From contig CM060073.1 in the NCBI GenBank assembly GCA_030533445.1, positions 38,333,428 through 38,397,427 on the forward strand: 64,000 bases of DNA, read 5' to 3'. A program made the position numbers and the translations under genes. Origin of the DNA: Cyprinodon diabolis. Taxonomy: Eukaryota > Chordata > Actinopteri > Cyprinodontiformes > Cyprinodontidae. The first letter of the stretch is position 1, and each line of letters starts with the position of its first letter. This document shows positions 25,125 to 37,602 of this stretch, piece by piece. Below the pieces are notes generated by a model. It was not told where the DNA came from and did not search any database. It saw nothing but the letters and a program-made list of their open reading frames with translations.

Positions 25125-25790
25125 TGTCATGATCTTGGTGCTGATGACTGGCCTGATTACTCATGTCATTAACCTGCCTAGCTCTGCCAAGTTTCAAATT
25201 ACCAGTCATCTGATCCACCTGCTCCAGCTTCTATTTAACATCCCTTCTACCAGTCATCAGCGCCAGATTATTGAAGCCCTTGGTTAGTGCTTTCCAGTAT
25301 CTAAGTGTTTCTGATTGCCTTATCCTGACCCGTTCTTCCTCTGAGCCTGCCTGTTCCCGTTCTGATCTGTTTGCCTGACCTGTCATTGGACTCCTGCTGG
25401 ATTCTGTCTGTGTACCTAATGTAGAACTGATTTCTAACACCACCCTGGATTTCCCTTCAGTACCTCTTAGGATCTCTGAACTCCTGGCCCTGATTCCTGA
25501 GCACGTCCTCGACACCGGCTTTGGCTTCGCCCTCTGAATTATCCTGCCTTCCTTTGTCTGCTTGGTTCTGATATCCTGCCTGTTCTCTGACCTCCGGGAT
25601 TTCTCCGTGTGAGTCAGGGTGCACCGACCGGCTGGAACTAACCTCGTCATCTGGGCACAGACTGAATTGTCTTTCACCAGATAGCAGTTACTAACCTGTG
25701 TTCTCCTCTTGCAGAGGTTCCTGCCTTAGACGTCCTCAGTGTTTACTGCAGATCTGTTCTCTTAATAAATGTTTAAAGGTTGGTGAAAAT
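25125..25790 (+). repeat. Solo LTR, gypsy-like (copy B)
   Basis: Begins TGTCATGATCTTGGTGCTGA, includes CTCCAGCTTCTATTTAACAT (possible TATA region), CTGCCTGTTCCCGTTCTGAT and a late AATAAA at about 25762, the standard LTR order U3-R-U5. It is the same family as the minus-strand copy at 2700-3366. A minus-strand 148-aa open frame (25231-25677) is an antisense shadow. No gag or pol sequence adjoins it. Confidence 0.6.
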
Positions 25791-26009
25791 TCCCTATATA
25801 AAAAGTAAAAATATTATAAAAGTAAACAGTTTATAGACCTTTAAAACTTTAATTTCAAAATGTTGACTTTATTTTAAATCACACCAATTTTTGTCATATC
25901 CTCTGTTGGGAGTTTATAGTAGTAAACACATAAACTGGGAAGATGGTGGCATCATTCGAGCCCTAGGTCCGGCTTTAAATGTCAGAGACACATTATCCAC
26001 ATTGCCTAC

Positions 26010-26215
26010 TGATGATGGTCAGAGGTACAGGACCCAGTGGTAAAGCAGCCTGGCTTCCGTCAGTGAGCCCCAGGGCAGCTGTGGCTACAATGTAGTTAAA
26101 CTGCATACATGAATGGATGAATGACTGAATTTAGTGTAAAGCGTTTTGGTCAAGTCTCCTGACTTATAAGAGTGCTATATATGTACAGGCCATTTAAGAT
26201 TAGTACAAGCTTCCA
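26010..26215 (+). mobile_element. SINE, 3' body
   Basis: Contains CAGGGCAGCTGTGGCTACAA, GAATGACTGAATTTAGTGTA, AAAGCGTTTTGG and TACAGGCCATTTA. These blocks recur at 29100-29270, where a tRNA-like head is also present. The head is missing or decayed here. Confidence 0.6.
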
Positions 26216-26439
26216 AGTTTCTGCTACCTTTTACCTACACTGATTAAGTTGAATTTGTAGGTATTTGTGCTATGTTTTTTTTTTTGGGGGGGGGGGGCTT
26301 ATGGTGTTTTTTTACTCGGATGCCGTATCAGGAAGAGCTATAGTAAATATCTGACTCTTACCTCTGTGAGTCTGTGTCCTTACTTTGGTTTGGGCTGGAT
26401 TAACCTATCAATAGGAACACTAAGACCGGGACTAATACT

Positions 26440-26775
26440 ATTAAATGACTAAATGACTACCGCCATTTTGTAGTTTTTTTCCTTGAAGCCTACACTATAA
26501 TGCGAGTCAAAAAAACTACAAGACCCAAAAACCAGCAGTGCTTCCGCTCTGAGTTTTTCACCCGCGCTCAAAAACAAGAATGGGAGTGAAGCAGGAGCGG
26601 GAGTCATTCTGAATGGGAGTGGGATGGGATTGGGAGTAATTTCACCAGGAGTGGGATGGGACAGGATTTAGATTTCTAGTCTGGCCCGGGATCGGGACGC
26701 GACACAATTTTTTTCTGTGGGAGTGGGACGGGACAGGAGTGAAAATCCACTCCCGTGTCAGTCTCTAATGTCCAT
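26440..26775. repeat. G-rich quasi-repeat, probable transposon remnant
   Basis: About eight imperfect copies of GGGAGTGGGAT/GGGACGGGA words between 26580 and 26760, ending CCACTCCCGTGTCAGTCTCT. It may be the decayed end of a DNA transposon, but I cannot name the family. Confidence 0.4.
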
Positions 26776-26969
26776 TCAACTTCTGATTAGTTGAGCACCT
26801 GGAAAGAACCCACAGATGCACAGGGAGAACATTAAAACTTCATGCAGAAAGGCCCGAAGGGCCTTCTTGCATCCAAGGAACAGTGCTACAAACTGTGCCA
26901 CTATGCAGTCAAATAAGTATAAGACATCTCTATTTTTAGTATTGCATCATCAGTTTGAATTAAAGGTCA

Positions 26970-28131
26970 ATAATTTATTAAATGTATAAAGAACTTGATT
27001 GGTCCATATTTGCCCTAGCAAAGCTGTTTTTAGAGAGTAGAATATACAATAAAACCCTTTAAAATCATTAAAGAACTATTTGTGCGAAATGAATGCTTAA
27101 AAACTTTCTACAAGAACTCACACAGAAAACATGATCATCACACAAAGAATTATGGCTTTTAAAGACAGTTCATTTAATTTCATCGATTTATACATTTGTG
27201 ATTAAACTTTAATAGACAAATATAAATGCAGATAATGAAGGCCTTCTGTCAGTACACATACTGAGCAATCTTAGCATACAATAATGTCCTTTTCAAAATA
27301 CAAGATATCATTAAATTACATGACAGAAAATGCTGTTTATATACATAGAGACTGGATAAACACGTTTGCAGGTGGACATATGGTGAACACCCACAGTCAA
27401 CAACATTACCTTAGATGAGCACAGAACCATTAACTTTTAACATTGCCAGGTTTAGTTCTTTTGCCATCTGCTTAAGGATTATACTGCGGTACCCAGATGA
27501 AAGCTCTGTACGGTAGATTGATTATGGTCACAGATTATACCAACACATAGAACACTGAAAAGGCTTTACAGTTTTTAAGGTTTACTCTAGAGCAGAAAAG
27601 ACAGAACGTAATCATCCCAAATCAAACACCTTTAAATTTGTGCTCTGGTCTAATATATGAAGGTAAGGCCAAGTCCCAATTCAAGGCAAAAGAAAAAGTC
27701 TCATTCTTTGTTTCCCTTGTTGTATGTAACTCATGTTCCTCTTGTTTATCTCTGTAGCAATTCATCTCTTGTCAGTCCTTTCTTCTTGTAATGATTTTCA
27801 CTTCTTTTTTATGTGAGAAAGAGAAGAAGCCTTAGCAACAGCTTTAGTTTTGGGGAGTCAGTGAGTGGCAGTCAATGAGTGGTCTTCATGGCCTTCCCTA
27901 ACAAAGGTCCTTCAGAGAGCCTTTTATGCAGACAATGCGTCACAAGAACCTCAAACTCTCTGTTGTACAATTTTCATAATTTCCATCTGTCTTTCCGCTT
28001 TTACAAATTTCATTCAGCATCAACTGTCACCAGAGATTTTGCCTTCTTATTAAGAGTCTCAGAAATGACACCTTTTGCTTTTGGGATCAGCTTGTGGATG
28101 CATGACCTCTTTTTTCCTCCTCCTGGCAGTT
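26970..28131 (-). other. Probable 3' UTR of the gfra-like gene
   Basis: Follows the stop codon at 28132-28134 on the minus strand. It has no recognisable repeat, unlike most of the window, in keeping with transcribed host sequence. A minus-strand AATAAA (plus-strand TTTATT) near 26973 is one possible poly(A) signal. The true end is unknown. Confidence 0.35.
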
Positions 28132-28257
28132 CTACAAGACAAGCTGTGCCAGAATCAAAGCCAAAGCCGGGCTGGGAAGCAAAGCCAAGATGTTGGCACA
28201 CAGAGAGGTATAGCAATCCTCTCTCAGGGCCAGGCCACCGTTCCTTTCAATACTAAT
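28132..28257 (-). CDS. gfra-like gene, terminal coding exon (GPI-anchor tail)
   Basis: The exon opens at 28257 after a good acceptor (CTATCTTTACAG on the minus strand) in phase 0. It encodes 41 residues and stops at TAG (28134-28132). It starts ISIERNGGLALRED and ends in a strongly hydrophobic stretch, ILALLPSPALALILAQLVL, directly before the stop. That is what a GPI-attachment signal looks like. GDNF-family receptor alpha proteins (GPI-linked co-receptors that present GDNF-type ligands to RET at the plasma membrane) end this way. The link to the 46077-46228 exon rests on strand, compatible phase and this tail. The assignment is inference: short sequence, no alignment run. If wrong, it is another GPI-anchored or chance C terminus. 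Confidence 0.55.
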   Translation of the reverse strand: MSIERNGGLALREDCYTSLCANILALLPSPALALILAQLVL

Positions 28258-28964
28258 CTGTAAAGATAGACAGAGAGGTGGAGAGATGAAAAAAGGTTAG
28301 ACATAACTCCGATATGTGTTCTGTTTTTTTGTGTTTTTGTCAACTGACAATGGAAAGGAGGAGATGGGATGAAGTGGAAAATAAAACATAAAATTCAAAG
28401 AAGTAACATAGATAGCACTTGACATGAGCATAGCGCCTTTCTATGACCAAATATTGCATCACATGACTTAATGCTGTGTAAAAGTTTTTGTTCTCATTCA
28501 AATTTTCTTTCTTTTTGCTTCCCTGTCATTTCTAAATGTTTCAGACTGAAAAATGTTTTCCATTATCTAATAAAGATTTTCTTTATTAAAAACCATTATC
28601 TACTGAGAGATACAGCATGGAACAGTGTCTATTCTACCCAAGCTACTATAAATCTTACATCTTAGGCCATTTAAATACTTAATAAGAAATTTGAAATATT
28701 GTTTATTTTCCCAGGGATGCAAAAAGAAAAATATTTCTTGGGGGTTGTTTTTTAACTTGTCAACTGGAAAGGTATTCATGTTCCTGTTCATTCTGCTTAA
28801 TCTTTCTGTCTTTTAAAAACTTACATTTTTGAACAGGCTTTTAACTTTAGAAAACTTGCTATATTTCCACCTTGTATTTTTTGTATTAAGAAAACTGTTT
28901 TTCTTATAAAGTAAAAGTTTGTTGTACTATTGTTATCATTATTAAGGTCTTCTTTATGTCTATG

Positions 28965-29270
28965 TACCTCAGGGAGGAGGTACGGTTCAGCCTGTGACCG
29001 ACGGGTTGCTGGTTCGTGCCCCTGCTTATTCCTTCTCGGTCATTCTGACCTTAGGCAAGACACTTCACACGTCTGGCCGGCTGTTGGTGGTCAGAAGGGT
29101 GGGGGCGCTGATTGTACAGCAGCAATGTTTCTTTCAGGGTAGCTAATGCAACTTACCACCATCAGCATGTGTGTGTGTGTGTGTGAATAATTGAATGTAG
29201 TGTAAAATGCTTTGGGGTTCTTGGACTTGATAAAGTGCTATAAAACTACAGGCCATTTACCATCTGTACA
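28965..29270 (+). mobile_element. tRNA-derived SINE with (TG)n
   Basis: The head includes a Pol III B-box-like GGTTCGTGCC at 29011-29020. The body has GACCTTAGGCAAGACACTTC, CAGCAATGTTTC and a TG dinucleotide run at about 29168-29185. The 3' end has GAATGTAGTGTAAAATGC, GATAAAGTGCTATAAAACTA and CAGGCCATTTACC. The same 3' module is in the copy at 26010-26215. Confidence 0.65.
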
Positions 29271-29274
29271 GCAC

Positions 29275-31665
29275 TTTGGTTTTCAAAGCGCTTTATGAAT
29301 AAACGATGATGGGCAGAAGATGTTCTTCTGTGGTGAAAGACAACTATTATATACAAATGCTGCAATAGGAGGGACCTGTTAAACCTTCTGAAAGTTTTGC
29401 ACTGGAAATCTTGTGAAGTATGAAATGTTCTGGTAAAACAGCTCTCTGTTCATTTTCCTGTTACATTGAGTTAAGAAAACAAAAATCTCTGTTATGTGAA
29501 GCATGCATTGGACTTAATGTCACAAAATAATACAGAGGTAGATCTAAATCACCACAGGCCTCACTTTCTTTAGTTAAGTTTTAAGGTTCAGGATTTAACA
29601 ATATTATAAAAAATCTGGGGAAAAAATGCATATTAGATTTCCTGATCTAACAAAAAACAACGAGGAATCTAAAATTTAATAAAGAATCTGCATCATCCCA
29701 AGATGTTTTGGAAAATGTTCCATTAAGTGTTTGCTATGGAAGGTGTACATTGAGTTACAATTGGTTTTAAACTTAAACCACAAACTGCCAGTCAAATAAG
29801 GTCATAGCAGTAAAAAAAAAAAAAAAAACATGCTGGAAGCATTATTTCTGCTCTTGTGCTTAAAATATAAAACTTAGGAAGAATGTTGAACTATCAGGTC
29901 ATGACTTCAGGTTCCCACTCACTGTGGTTAGAGAGCAGGACAACGCAAACCTGCAAACAAAACAACAAAACAAAAAGAACAAGGAAAATTGGGGTTTTGG
30001 AGTAACCCAGACAAATTCCAGATTGAGATCATATTTGGATGCTGTGATATAGTTTTAAACCATGTGGATGACTAAAGGACATTCAGTAAAGATGAAGTGG
30101 GCCGAAAAAGTTCGATGTAGCCACCAAGGATGGGACAACCAATTAATAAATTTAAGGGCAAATCCCTTTTTCACGAGAGGTTAAGTTAAATAGCTTATTC
30201 CCTGGATAAATTAGATGATAATCTTAAAAAAAATCCTTGTTTGCCAATGAAAGTCTGAATATGTGAAACATATGACATTAAGTCAGAAACAGACAAAATC
30301 TTAGATTGGAGTTTGCAGAAACTTTTATACAGCAGCAGATATCTCAAGCCTCTGCAGCTTAGAATGATCCTTTCATTTTTAAACAAATTGGCAACAAAGG
30401 AAAACATCTTGTGTGTATTTAGATTTTTCAGTCCTTTAAGCTTGTGCCAGGAAGTCTCCAAATGGTGTTTAAACCTTTCATCACAAGCTTTATTTACAAG
30501 CAAAACATGCTGCGATGCCAAACTTACATTACAGGAGCCAGCAACAGCTCAGGAGTTCTCTTTTTAATATTTCACAAGATCTACCTTACAGGATGTATAT
30601 AGCCACTGGGAAAAAAAACGAAACTCAACACTGTATTGTTAGATGGCAAATATTCAAAGTACTTTTGGGTTAATGTGCAAGAAAATGTTCTTCGCACAAG
30701 TAGAATCAGGAAAGTATTTCATAACATTGTTAACGTTAAAGCAAAGAAAAGTTAGAATGAGTTCAGCTATTAAATTCTTTGGCCTCCAGAGTTTCCCTCT
30801 AATATCCAAACAGCAGTGGGCTCCATTATGTGAAGCAGTTAACATTTGAATATCTTTTTTCCCCCCATTTCCTGGATTCTTGTGATATCAAACATTGCTA
30901 TTTGTCTTCAAGTTAAAGAAGTCCTGGTCAATTTGTTGAGGACCATTTTTGGTTCAACAGAGCGTTACAGCAGCACATCATAAGGAACGGGAAACATTTT
31001 CTCCTCCTCCTGCTGCTACTCCGTCACCTCATTTTCAACACAGCAACGATTAAACTGGTCCATTTCTCAGTAGACAGAAAAGAAAGAAAGAGGAAAAGCT
31101 TTTATACTGATGTTGTCTACCCAAGCCTTATCTTATTCTACAGCAAGATAAGTCATAAATAATGAAAAAACAAATATGATTCAGAAAAAAAAAATACTTA
31201 AGCATATGAACAAAGTTAATACAAAAAAAGAGAACAGGTAGTTCTCCAAATAAGATGCTCTTATGCCATTATGCCAGTGTTTGAGCTTGAGCATTAAGGT
31301 ATATCTTTATTATTGATAGTGTATGATAATTGATAATATTCTGAGATGAATGAGGGGACACATTTGACAAAATGTCCCATTTCTTCTTGCAGTCTTAATG
31401 TTTTACCCACAGATTTGGCTTTGCCGATCATAATTTCTGATTTGACTAAAATAGTAAAAAAAAAAAAGAAAACGTTTGTCAGGTGATTCCCCCAGGTCCT
31501 AAAAACAGCAATTATGCAACTGCTACTTCAAAGAGATATTACTTCAGGAATACAGGCCTTTCTCAAAGCTTTTTAGGCAACTAAACACCTTTCTACCAAT
31601 GTCCCGCTATTTCAACGTCTTCCATTCATGCTTTCGTCCTTATAGAATTACTCTTATCAAGGTGT
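29275..31665 (-). other. gfra-like intron sequence
   Basis: No clear repeat or conserved exon. One minus-strand segment (29894-29950) has a strong acceptor and a short in-phase frame; it is discussed as a possible alternative terminal exon. Open frames at 30195-30567 overlap on both strands without motifs. Confidence 0.4.
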
Positions 31666-31669
31666 CATC

Positions 31670-31840
31670 TATTATATTAATGCACTGAACTTCCATATAA
31701 TTTTTTTTTTTTTTTACCTTTTTTTTTCTCCCACACTGTTTACATTTGATCACTGCTGCATTTTATGGAATGAAAATTTTAATTTACTGTCTGAAAAGCT
31801 GTACTAAAGGAAATTCCGTTGTGTATCGATGTTACAAAGA
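31670..31840 (+). repeat. LINE 3' UTR fragment
   Basis: Matches the 3' UTR of the LINE at 6980-7120: AATGCACTGAACTTCCATAT, CACTGTTTACATTTGATCAC and AAAAGCTGTACTAAAGGAAA. It is only the tail and has no coding sequence. Confidence 0.6.
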
Positions 31841-32355
31841 CACTTCTGATCAATCTATTCTATTAGAGCCCAAGAAAAACTGTATGGGCCTTAAAGGTGC
31901 AGGGATTGACTGTTTTAAATTCTTCTTGTGGGTAAGCCTGTGCAAAAAATCGATTCAATTAATTAGTTCAAATTATTTGTTGTGGATTATTTTTAAAAAA
32001 ACTAAAAACATTTTTTTTAATAAAGGCATATTTTTGTCTCCCTGGAGTTTCTGTAGCTGCAGTATTGCTGTCAAGTTGCAGTTTGGCAAGCAACAACATC
32101 ACACCAAAAAGCAAACAACATCATAACTACAGGTGAGTGAACAAAAGGAATAAACTCATCTGTTGTTTGGAACTGCAGGGCTTCTCTAGCGTAGTAGCGG
32201 ATTTCTGACATGCTGCAGCTGCGGTTGGTGATTTATTTATTTTTTTCAGGAGGGGATTGTATGCAGTCCATGCAGTCCATCCCTACTTGAAGGGCAGGGA
32301 TGTTCATGTGTCAGTTACATTTGCATCAGAAATATAAAAAAAAACATCCTTAATA
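31841..32355. other. Intron sequence, no recognised element
   Basis: AT-rich. The 126-aa open frame at 31746-32126 begins inside the LINE tail and has no protein family features. Confidence 0.4.
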
Positions 32356-32363
32356 TTTACATG

Positions 32364-33126
32364 CAGAGGTGAGGAGTAACTACTTACATTTACTCAGTTA
32401 TATTTACTCGAGTAACTAGTTTGGAAAAAAAAAAAAAAAACACCTTGAAGAATAGCTGCACCACAATGAACTTTTTACTTTGACGCTGGTATAAATATGA
32501 TGAAGTGTTGCTTCTCCTACTTGAATGAAATTTCTAGCTTATCCATCCATCATCAATAACTTCACTCAGTGAAGAACAAGCATGTTTTAAACAAAAATAC
32601 ACCACAGAGAAAAACACCTACATTTTAGATTTAGTGAGATTTTGTTTGTGTTTAAGCTGCATTGGTCAAATAATATTTTATATCTGCTGATTCTGTCATT
32701 TGAAATTTAAGTAAATACAAATTTAAACATTACACTATATCTTGTTAATAGAAGTAAATTACACTATGATACTACTCATGCATAACATGCTGCAATTGTT
32801 GATTTCATAAGTCTCTTAAAAAACAAATCTAAAAATATATTTTGAATAGTATTTCCTCCACCTGTCGCTTTTATTGTGTAATTACTGTATGTTTTACATA
32901 TATATTGTTTTCTTTAAATAACTTTATATAATTTCTAGATTTTTAAATCAGATGAACACAAGTAGTTCGTAAGTCAGTTGGTACTTGAGTAGCCTTTGTA
33001 ACAAATAATTTTTTACTTTTACTTGAGTTATTTCTGGGATGGCAAATTTTTACTTGTACTAGTGTAAAACTACGATGAAGTAGTGCTACTCTTAAGTGCA
33101 TTTTCCGGGTACTCAATCCACCTCTG
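32364..33126. mobile_element. hAT-type MITE
   Basis: A 763-bp element with termini CAGAGGTGAGGAGTAACTAC (left) and GGGTACTCAATCCACCTCTG (right). It is bounded by TTTACATG (32356-32363) and CCTACATG (33127-33134), which match at 6 of 8 positions and so fit a diverged 8-bp hAT duplication. Both ends are rich in ACTTGAGTA/TACTCGAGTA words. No transposase is present. Confidence 0.7.
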
Positions 33127-33134
33127 CCTACATG

Positions 33135-34455
33135 TGCCCCCTAACTCAGACTAGTATAAAAAACAATATGACTTGCCATAGTTATAGTGTAAAGTTGACA
33201 CCGCTCTATATTACAATGTCAACAGGAGACATTGAACACATTCAAGCACTGGGTAAATGCATAGAAGAGCATTTAAATGCAATGATAATTATCCTAACAC
33301 CGTTTTGTTTTACAGTTTTAAGTCAATTTAAATAAAGTGTAAAAATATTTTGAATTACTTTTGTATAAGATATTCTCTGTTCAGTATATCCTCAATACTT
33401 TGTAAGGTTTTGGGTTTTCATCACCAGCCATAATAAACTAAATTCAACATATTAAATGCATCACTCTGCATATGAGGAATTTAAACACCAATATAGTTTC
33501 TCAACTTAATAAGTTTAGTCCCCCACAATGCTATGCTATTCTAAAATGCAGTTTTATGCCTTTATAGAAATTTCACAAATTAGTACAAATATTTGAGTTG
33601 ATCACTCCTCAATCCAGTATAAATGGTTATTAAGGCGTTAAACGACTTAAAGTTAAACACTACTATAAAGTGTCTCCAAAGAGGAATGTATGCAGGGACA
33701 GCAGTGGGTAACTTGACAATCCACCAAACACATCCTCAACTAAAAGCCAATTAATTAGCAGGGGCAGTGATGTGTGGCAGCAGCCTGTTGACATGAGTCC
33801 AGATCTCTGTCTGCAGCCAATATTCACACTGCCATGCAGAGGCTCAGGAGAGAGGTAGCACACAAACACACACATTAGCGGGTGACTGAACACGGGCAGA
33901 AAATGCACGCAAACACTGACAGAACAAAGCAGGCGTCATGCTCTCATTCGTTCATATTTCAGCAACAGCAGAAAAGAAGGTGCTCTAAAATATCCACAAG
34001 TGCATGAATAAACAGCTCAGGTTCTATCCGATTTTTCAATGACCCAGCTCCTCCTGTTGAGATCAATTTTTATCATCAATCAGTTCATTTTCCAGTTTAC
34101 AGTTAACAGGGGTTCATTTCCCAAGGCAAGATATTGTGTAATTGAGTTATGTAGCTTCTGTCCACGCTCTGTTCAGCTCAGTTGTTCTGCAAATAAACAA
34201 AGAGTACATGGGAAAACAGACCACTGCTGCTTCCCACTTGTTCTGCAACTATAAATGCAGTAAAAACCTAATTTAAAAACAAACAACAACCCCCCCCCAT
34301 GAAAATAAAGGTTATAGTTTCTTTTAAATCTTATCTTATATATTTTTCTGAAAAGAACCCAGCCTCTCTAAAACCTTATGAATCTATTTGTCAAGCCTCA
34401 AATTAATTCAGTGCAGGTAATGCAAAGAAATAATGTTGTGACTCTAAAATCCTAG
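33135..34455. other. Intron sequence, no recognised element
   Basis: No supported exon or repeat. A short C homopolymer lies at about 34291-34299. Confidence 0.4.
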
Positions 34456-34459
34456 CCTG

Positions 34460-34800
34460 CCGTATTGGGCACTGTAGGGGACTATAATGGCACCACTCCT
34501 GTTCACCCTCCACACTGAATACTTCTCCATCAACTCTCCAGGTTCCCATCTACAAATGTTATCTCACTTTTCTGCCATAGTCGGCATCGTCACAGGTGAG
34601 GACAACTCAAGAGTACAGTGGATACAGAGCTATGTGGGCGGAATGACAGGCACATACCAATCAAACCAACACTTGTAAACATCCAGGGAATTGACATTGA
34701 GATAGTGGACTCTAAGTACCTGGGTGTTCATCTGAACAAAAGAAGTCAGTAGTTCTTTACAGGCTCAGAGCAGAATCTGCCCTTTAAGGAAGTTGGAATA
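34460..34800 (+). mobile_element. LINE reverse-transcriptase fragment
   Basis: Broken frames keep pieces of an RT palm region: MAPLLFTLHTEYFSIN and later INIQGIDIEIVDSKYLGVHL, the latter matching the VDSFKYLGVHI-type motif of fish LINEs. Multiple frameshifts make it non-functional. It may belong to the same family as 6190-7160. Confidence 0.55.
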
Positions 34801-35965
34801 TTTTGGAGAGCGGGGGGGAACAGTAGCATGATTGCAATTTAAACAGGAGAACAGAGGGTAAGTAGCTCAGCAAAGTGCCTGAGCTCCTGTCTGCTTTAAT
34901 CTGCTTAGGCAGTGATCAGCATCGGTTCAGTCGAGAGGAACAGACCTGAACACGGCGCATCGCGCTGCTATAACAAAGATTATTATGAAGTCCAACGTCA
35001 AACAAAATGTTTAGAGTTTATGGCCTGATTTTCCTGCAAACTCCTCCCTATGCACAACAGCAGAGAGAGACTTTTTTGCTGCTAAATAATGAAACATTGT
35101 GTGTTTAGTATCTATTATCTAAAAGACAGGACAAAATATCAATTTTAAAAAAAGTCATCATTTTTAAATTAGTTAAGGAATACTGTTAAAATATGAACAT
35201 TTTACTTTCATATCCTATTTCTGAGCTCCACTTTGAATTTTAAGTTAGTGTATATAAATATGTTATTACCTTTAGATAGCAGACAAGCAGTTTTAATAAC
35301 TTCAGTTATTAGGCAAAAATTGTATTGATACTAATAAATGCATTACCTACATTATTATAGGATTAATTTGTGCTACATAAGGGAAAATTCTTTAACACAG
35401 AAATCAAACATAGTGGAAAACAGTATCCAAAAACATGGCACTAGTTTCTTAAAGGGTAAGTTAACATTTTCTTAAGTATCAGCATGAAAAGTAAAAACAG
35501 TCGTTTCTACACAGCAATGATAAAACAAACTTTTCCTGATACTTTCTGTGGACAATAGTGTAGGTATATCTGTGATATTGTCATTATTGATCTACAGCAT
35601 TTATTAAAAAAAACCCCATCATGATTAATGGACATGTTATAGAATCTGACAACAACGGAATAGGAACCTTGGTAAAAGCTCATCCTACACTGTGTTTCTC
35701 CTGGCTTTTACCTTTTTTAAGATGCTGGGCACAGAGAGATAATTCTCAAATGCTTTAACTGTTATGTAAATGCACAAATTTAAACCAATTTAATGATCCT
35801 GAATGAAAACAACAATCCCCTCGAACATGCAGCTCTACTTGCCTATATGCAAATGTACAGTGACAGCTATATTGGTTTTGGTAAGCTTTAACATGCAATC
35901 ATTTTCTTACCTATTCAAAGATGTAGGTGTATTAAAGCTATCATATAATTTAGATTAACATGACA
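34801..35965. other. Intron sequence, no recognised element
   Basis: No supported feature. Confidence 0.4.
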
Positions 35966-35969
35966 ACAT

Positions 35970-36485
35970 GACTTAGTGTATACAAAACAAAATTTTGTTT
36001 AGTACAGCTTTTCAGATAGTTCCATTTTTATAAAGTAAAGCAGTGATCAAATGTAAACAGTGTGTTGCAAAGAAACGCATTGATATGGAAGTTCAGAGCA
36101 TTAATATATATATATGGTGCAAATATGCAGTGTTTTTAGGTTGGTGTTATCAGTGTGATGCAGAGTCTGTGTCATGATTTAAAGTTTTTTTTTCAACAGT
36201 TCAGCAGTCTGATGTCACTGGGAAAGAAACTGTTGCAGAATCTACTGGACCTGCAACAAATGCTGAGAAGCCTCTTCCCAGAGGGCAGCAGGGAGAACAA
36301 ACCATGGTGGGGGTGTGAGGGGTCAATGATGATGTTACAGGCTCAGGCCACGCAGCGCTGGGATGAAATGTCTTTTATGGGGGGAAGAGGAGCCCTGATG
36401 ATCCTCGCTTCTGTTCTCAACTCTCTTCTTACTTTCTTCCAGTCTGAGGCGCTGAAGCCTCCACACCACACAGTGAGACATTGAA
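35970..36485 (-). mobile_element. LINE relic, 3' end, minus strand
   Basis: On the minus strand it parallels the 6610-7140 LINE: the CTCACTGTGTGG start, AAGACATTTCATCCCAGCGC, CTGGGAAGAGGCTTCTCAGC, CTGCAACAGTTTCTTTCCCA, then the 3' UTR with CCATATCAATGCGTTTCTTT and the ATTTTGTTTTGTATACAC tail. Plus-strand open frames here are antisense. Confidence 0.7.
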
Positions 36486-37195
36486 CCCTACTTTACAGTA
36501 AATTACTACTTTACCTTTAGAGTATAGTTCTTTCTGCACTTAGTTAAGTTAGCACTACATATAACTACATAAAACAGACACAAAGCTTAAACAACTGTTT
36601 TTTTTAATAGTCTCTTGTAAAAAGTAATTGTCAGTTTTTTTCAACATTAAAACCAGGCATGGAAATCACAAACCACTGTGGTTGGTTGGAAAAACTGATT
36701 TTGAATGAATGTATGAATAGGAATTTATTATTTTATTATTTTTTATCTTTTTGACAAACAACAATAAGCAACAATAAATGAATAAACCGAATACACACAA
36801 ATAAAACTAGTTAACATCAACCAAAACAAACACCAATTTCCAAAAAAAACTAAATTCACCTGAACATCAACAGAAACCAAATAAACCTGTCGGTATATAC
36901 AGCCGGAGAAATTACAACAATTTAATTAAATTGTCTAAAAAGTGCTATGAAGAATTAGAAAATACAGTAATTATGTAATTACATTTATAATACTGTATTG
37001 ACTCCAAATATAAATCAAATGTTGTTGTAAATAATAGATCATATATGTTGATAGATGCCAACAGAAAGGATCTTCTTAGATGGTCTGTCTCACAGAAACC
37101 TTTGACTAAAGACACTGTTGTTGTTTAACAATCTATTGAAAATGATGAATACAACTGTTTATAAATATTCATATTCATTTATAAATATTTTTTTT
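36486..37195. other. Intron sequence, AT-rich
   Basis: No supported feature. Confidence 0.4.
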
Positions 37196-37199
37196 AATT

Positions 37200-37595
37200 A
37201 TTAAGAGGACTTTAGAGTGACAGAGCAAGCCATCTTTATCAGCTTGTTAAGGGTCTTTAAAAAATTTGCTCCGATGCTGCTAGCCAAGCTGATGATGGCA
37301 GAAGAGATCCCTCTCTTCAAGACAGAAACTGTATTTAGCCAAGGCCAGTTTTCAAAATTCATTCACACATGTGGCAATTCTCATTCTAAGCTATCATGTA
37401 GCAAAAGTGGAGGAGGAATGACTCCCTTCTTCTACATTTGGATGAGTAAGCATTAAATTCAGAATGGATGTGTTGTTCTCCACATATACAAAGAGGTTAC
37501 TGTAACTGAAGAACCTTCCTCCGTAGGGTATTTCCAGAGCATGTTCTACAGCATGGAGTGAGCAGGAATTACCAAAACGTTTTACTATTTCTTAC
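37200..37595 (-). mobile_element. Possible LINE C-terminal relic, minus strand
   Basis: Minus-strand sequence includes LNKLIKMACSVTLKSS-like residues (about 37250-37210), resembling the conserved C-terminal block before the tail of fish LINE ORF2. Further 5', the sequence is too decayed to read. It directly adjoins the LTR retrotransposon. Confidence 0.35.
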
Positions 37596-37602
37596 TACAG
37601 AT

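Noticed and set aside
25231..25677. 148-codon minus-strand open frame
   Set aside because: Antisense of a solo LTR with low-complexity pyrimidine-rich sequence.
27879..28256. 125-codon plus-strand open frame
   Set aside because: It overlaps the minus-strand gfra-like terminal exon and lacks any motif; the minus strand has the better splice and tail evidence.
29005..29025. Possible free-standing tRNA gene
   Set aside because: Only a B-box-like motif with SINE body downstream; no cloverleaf could be drawn.
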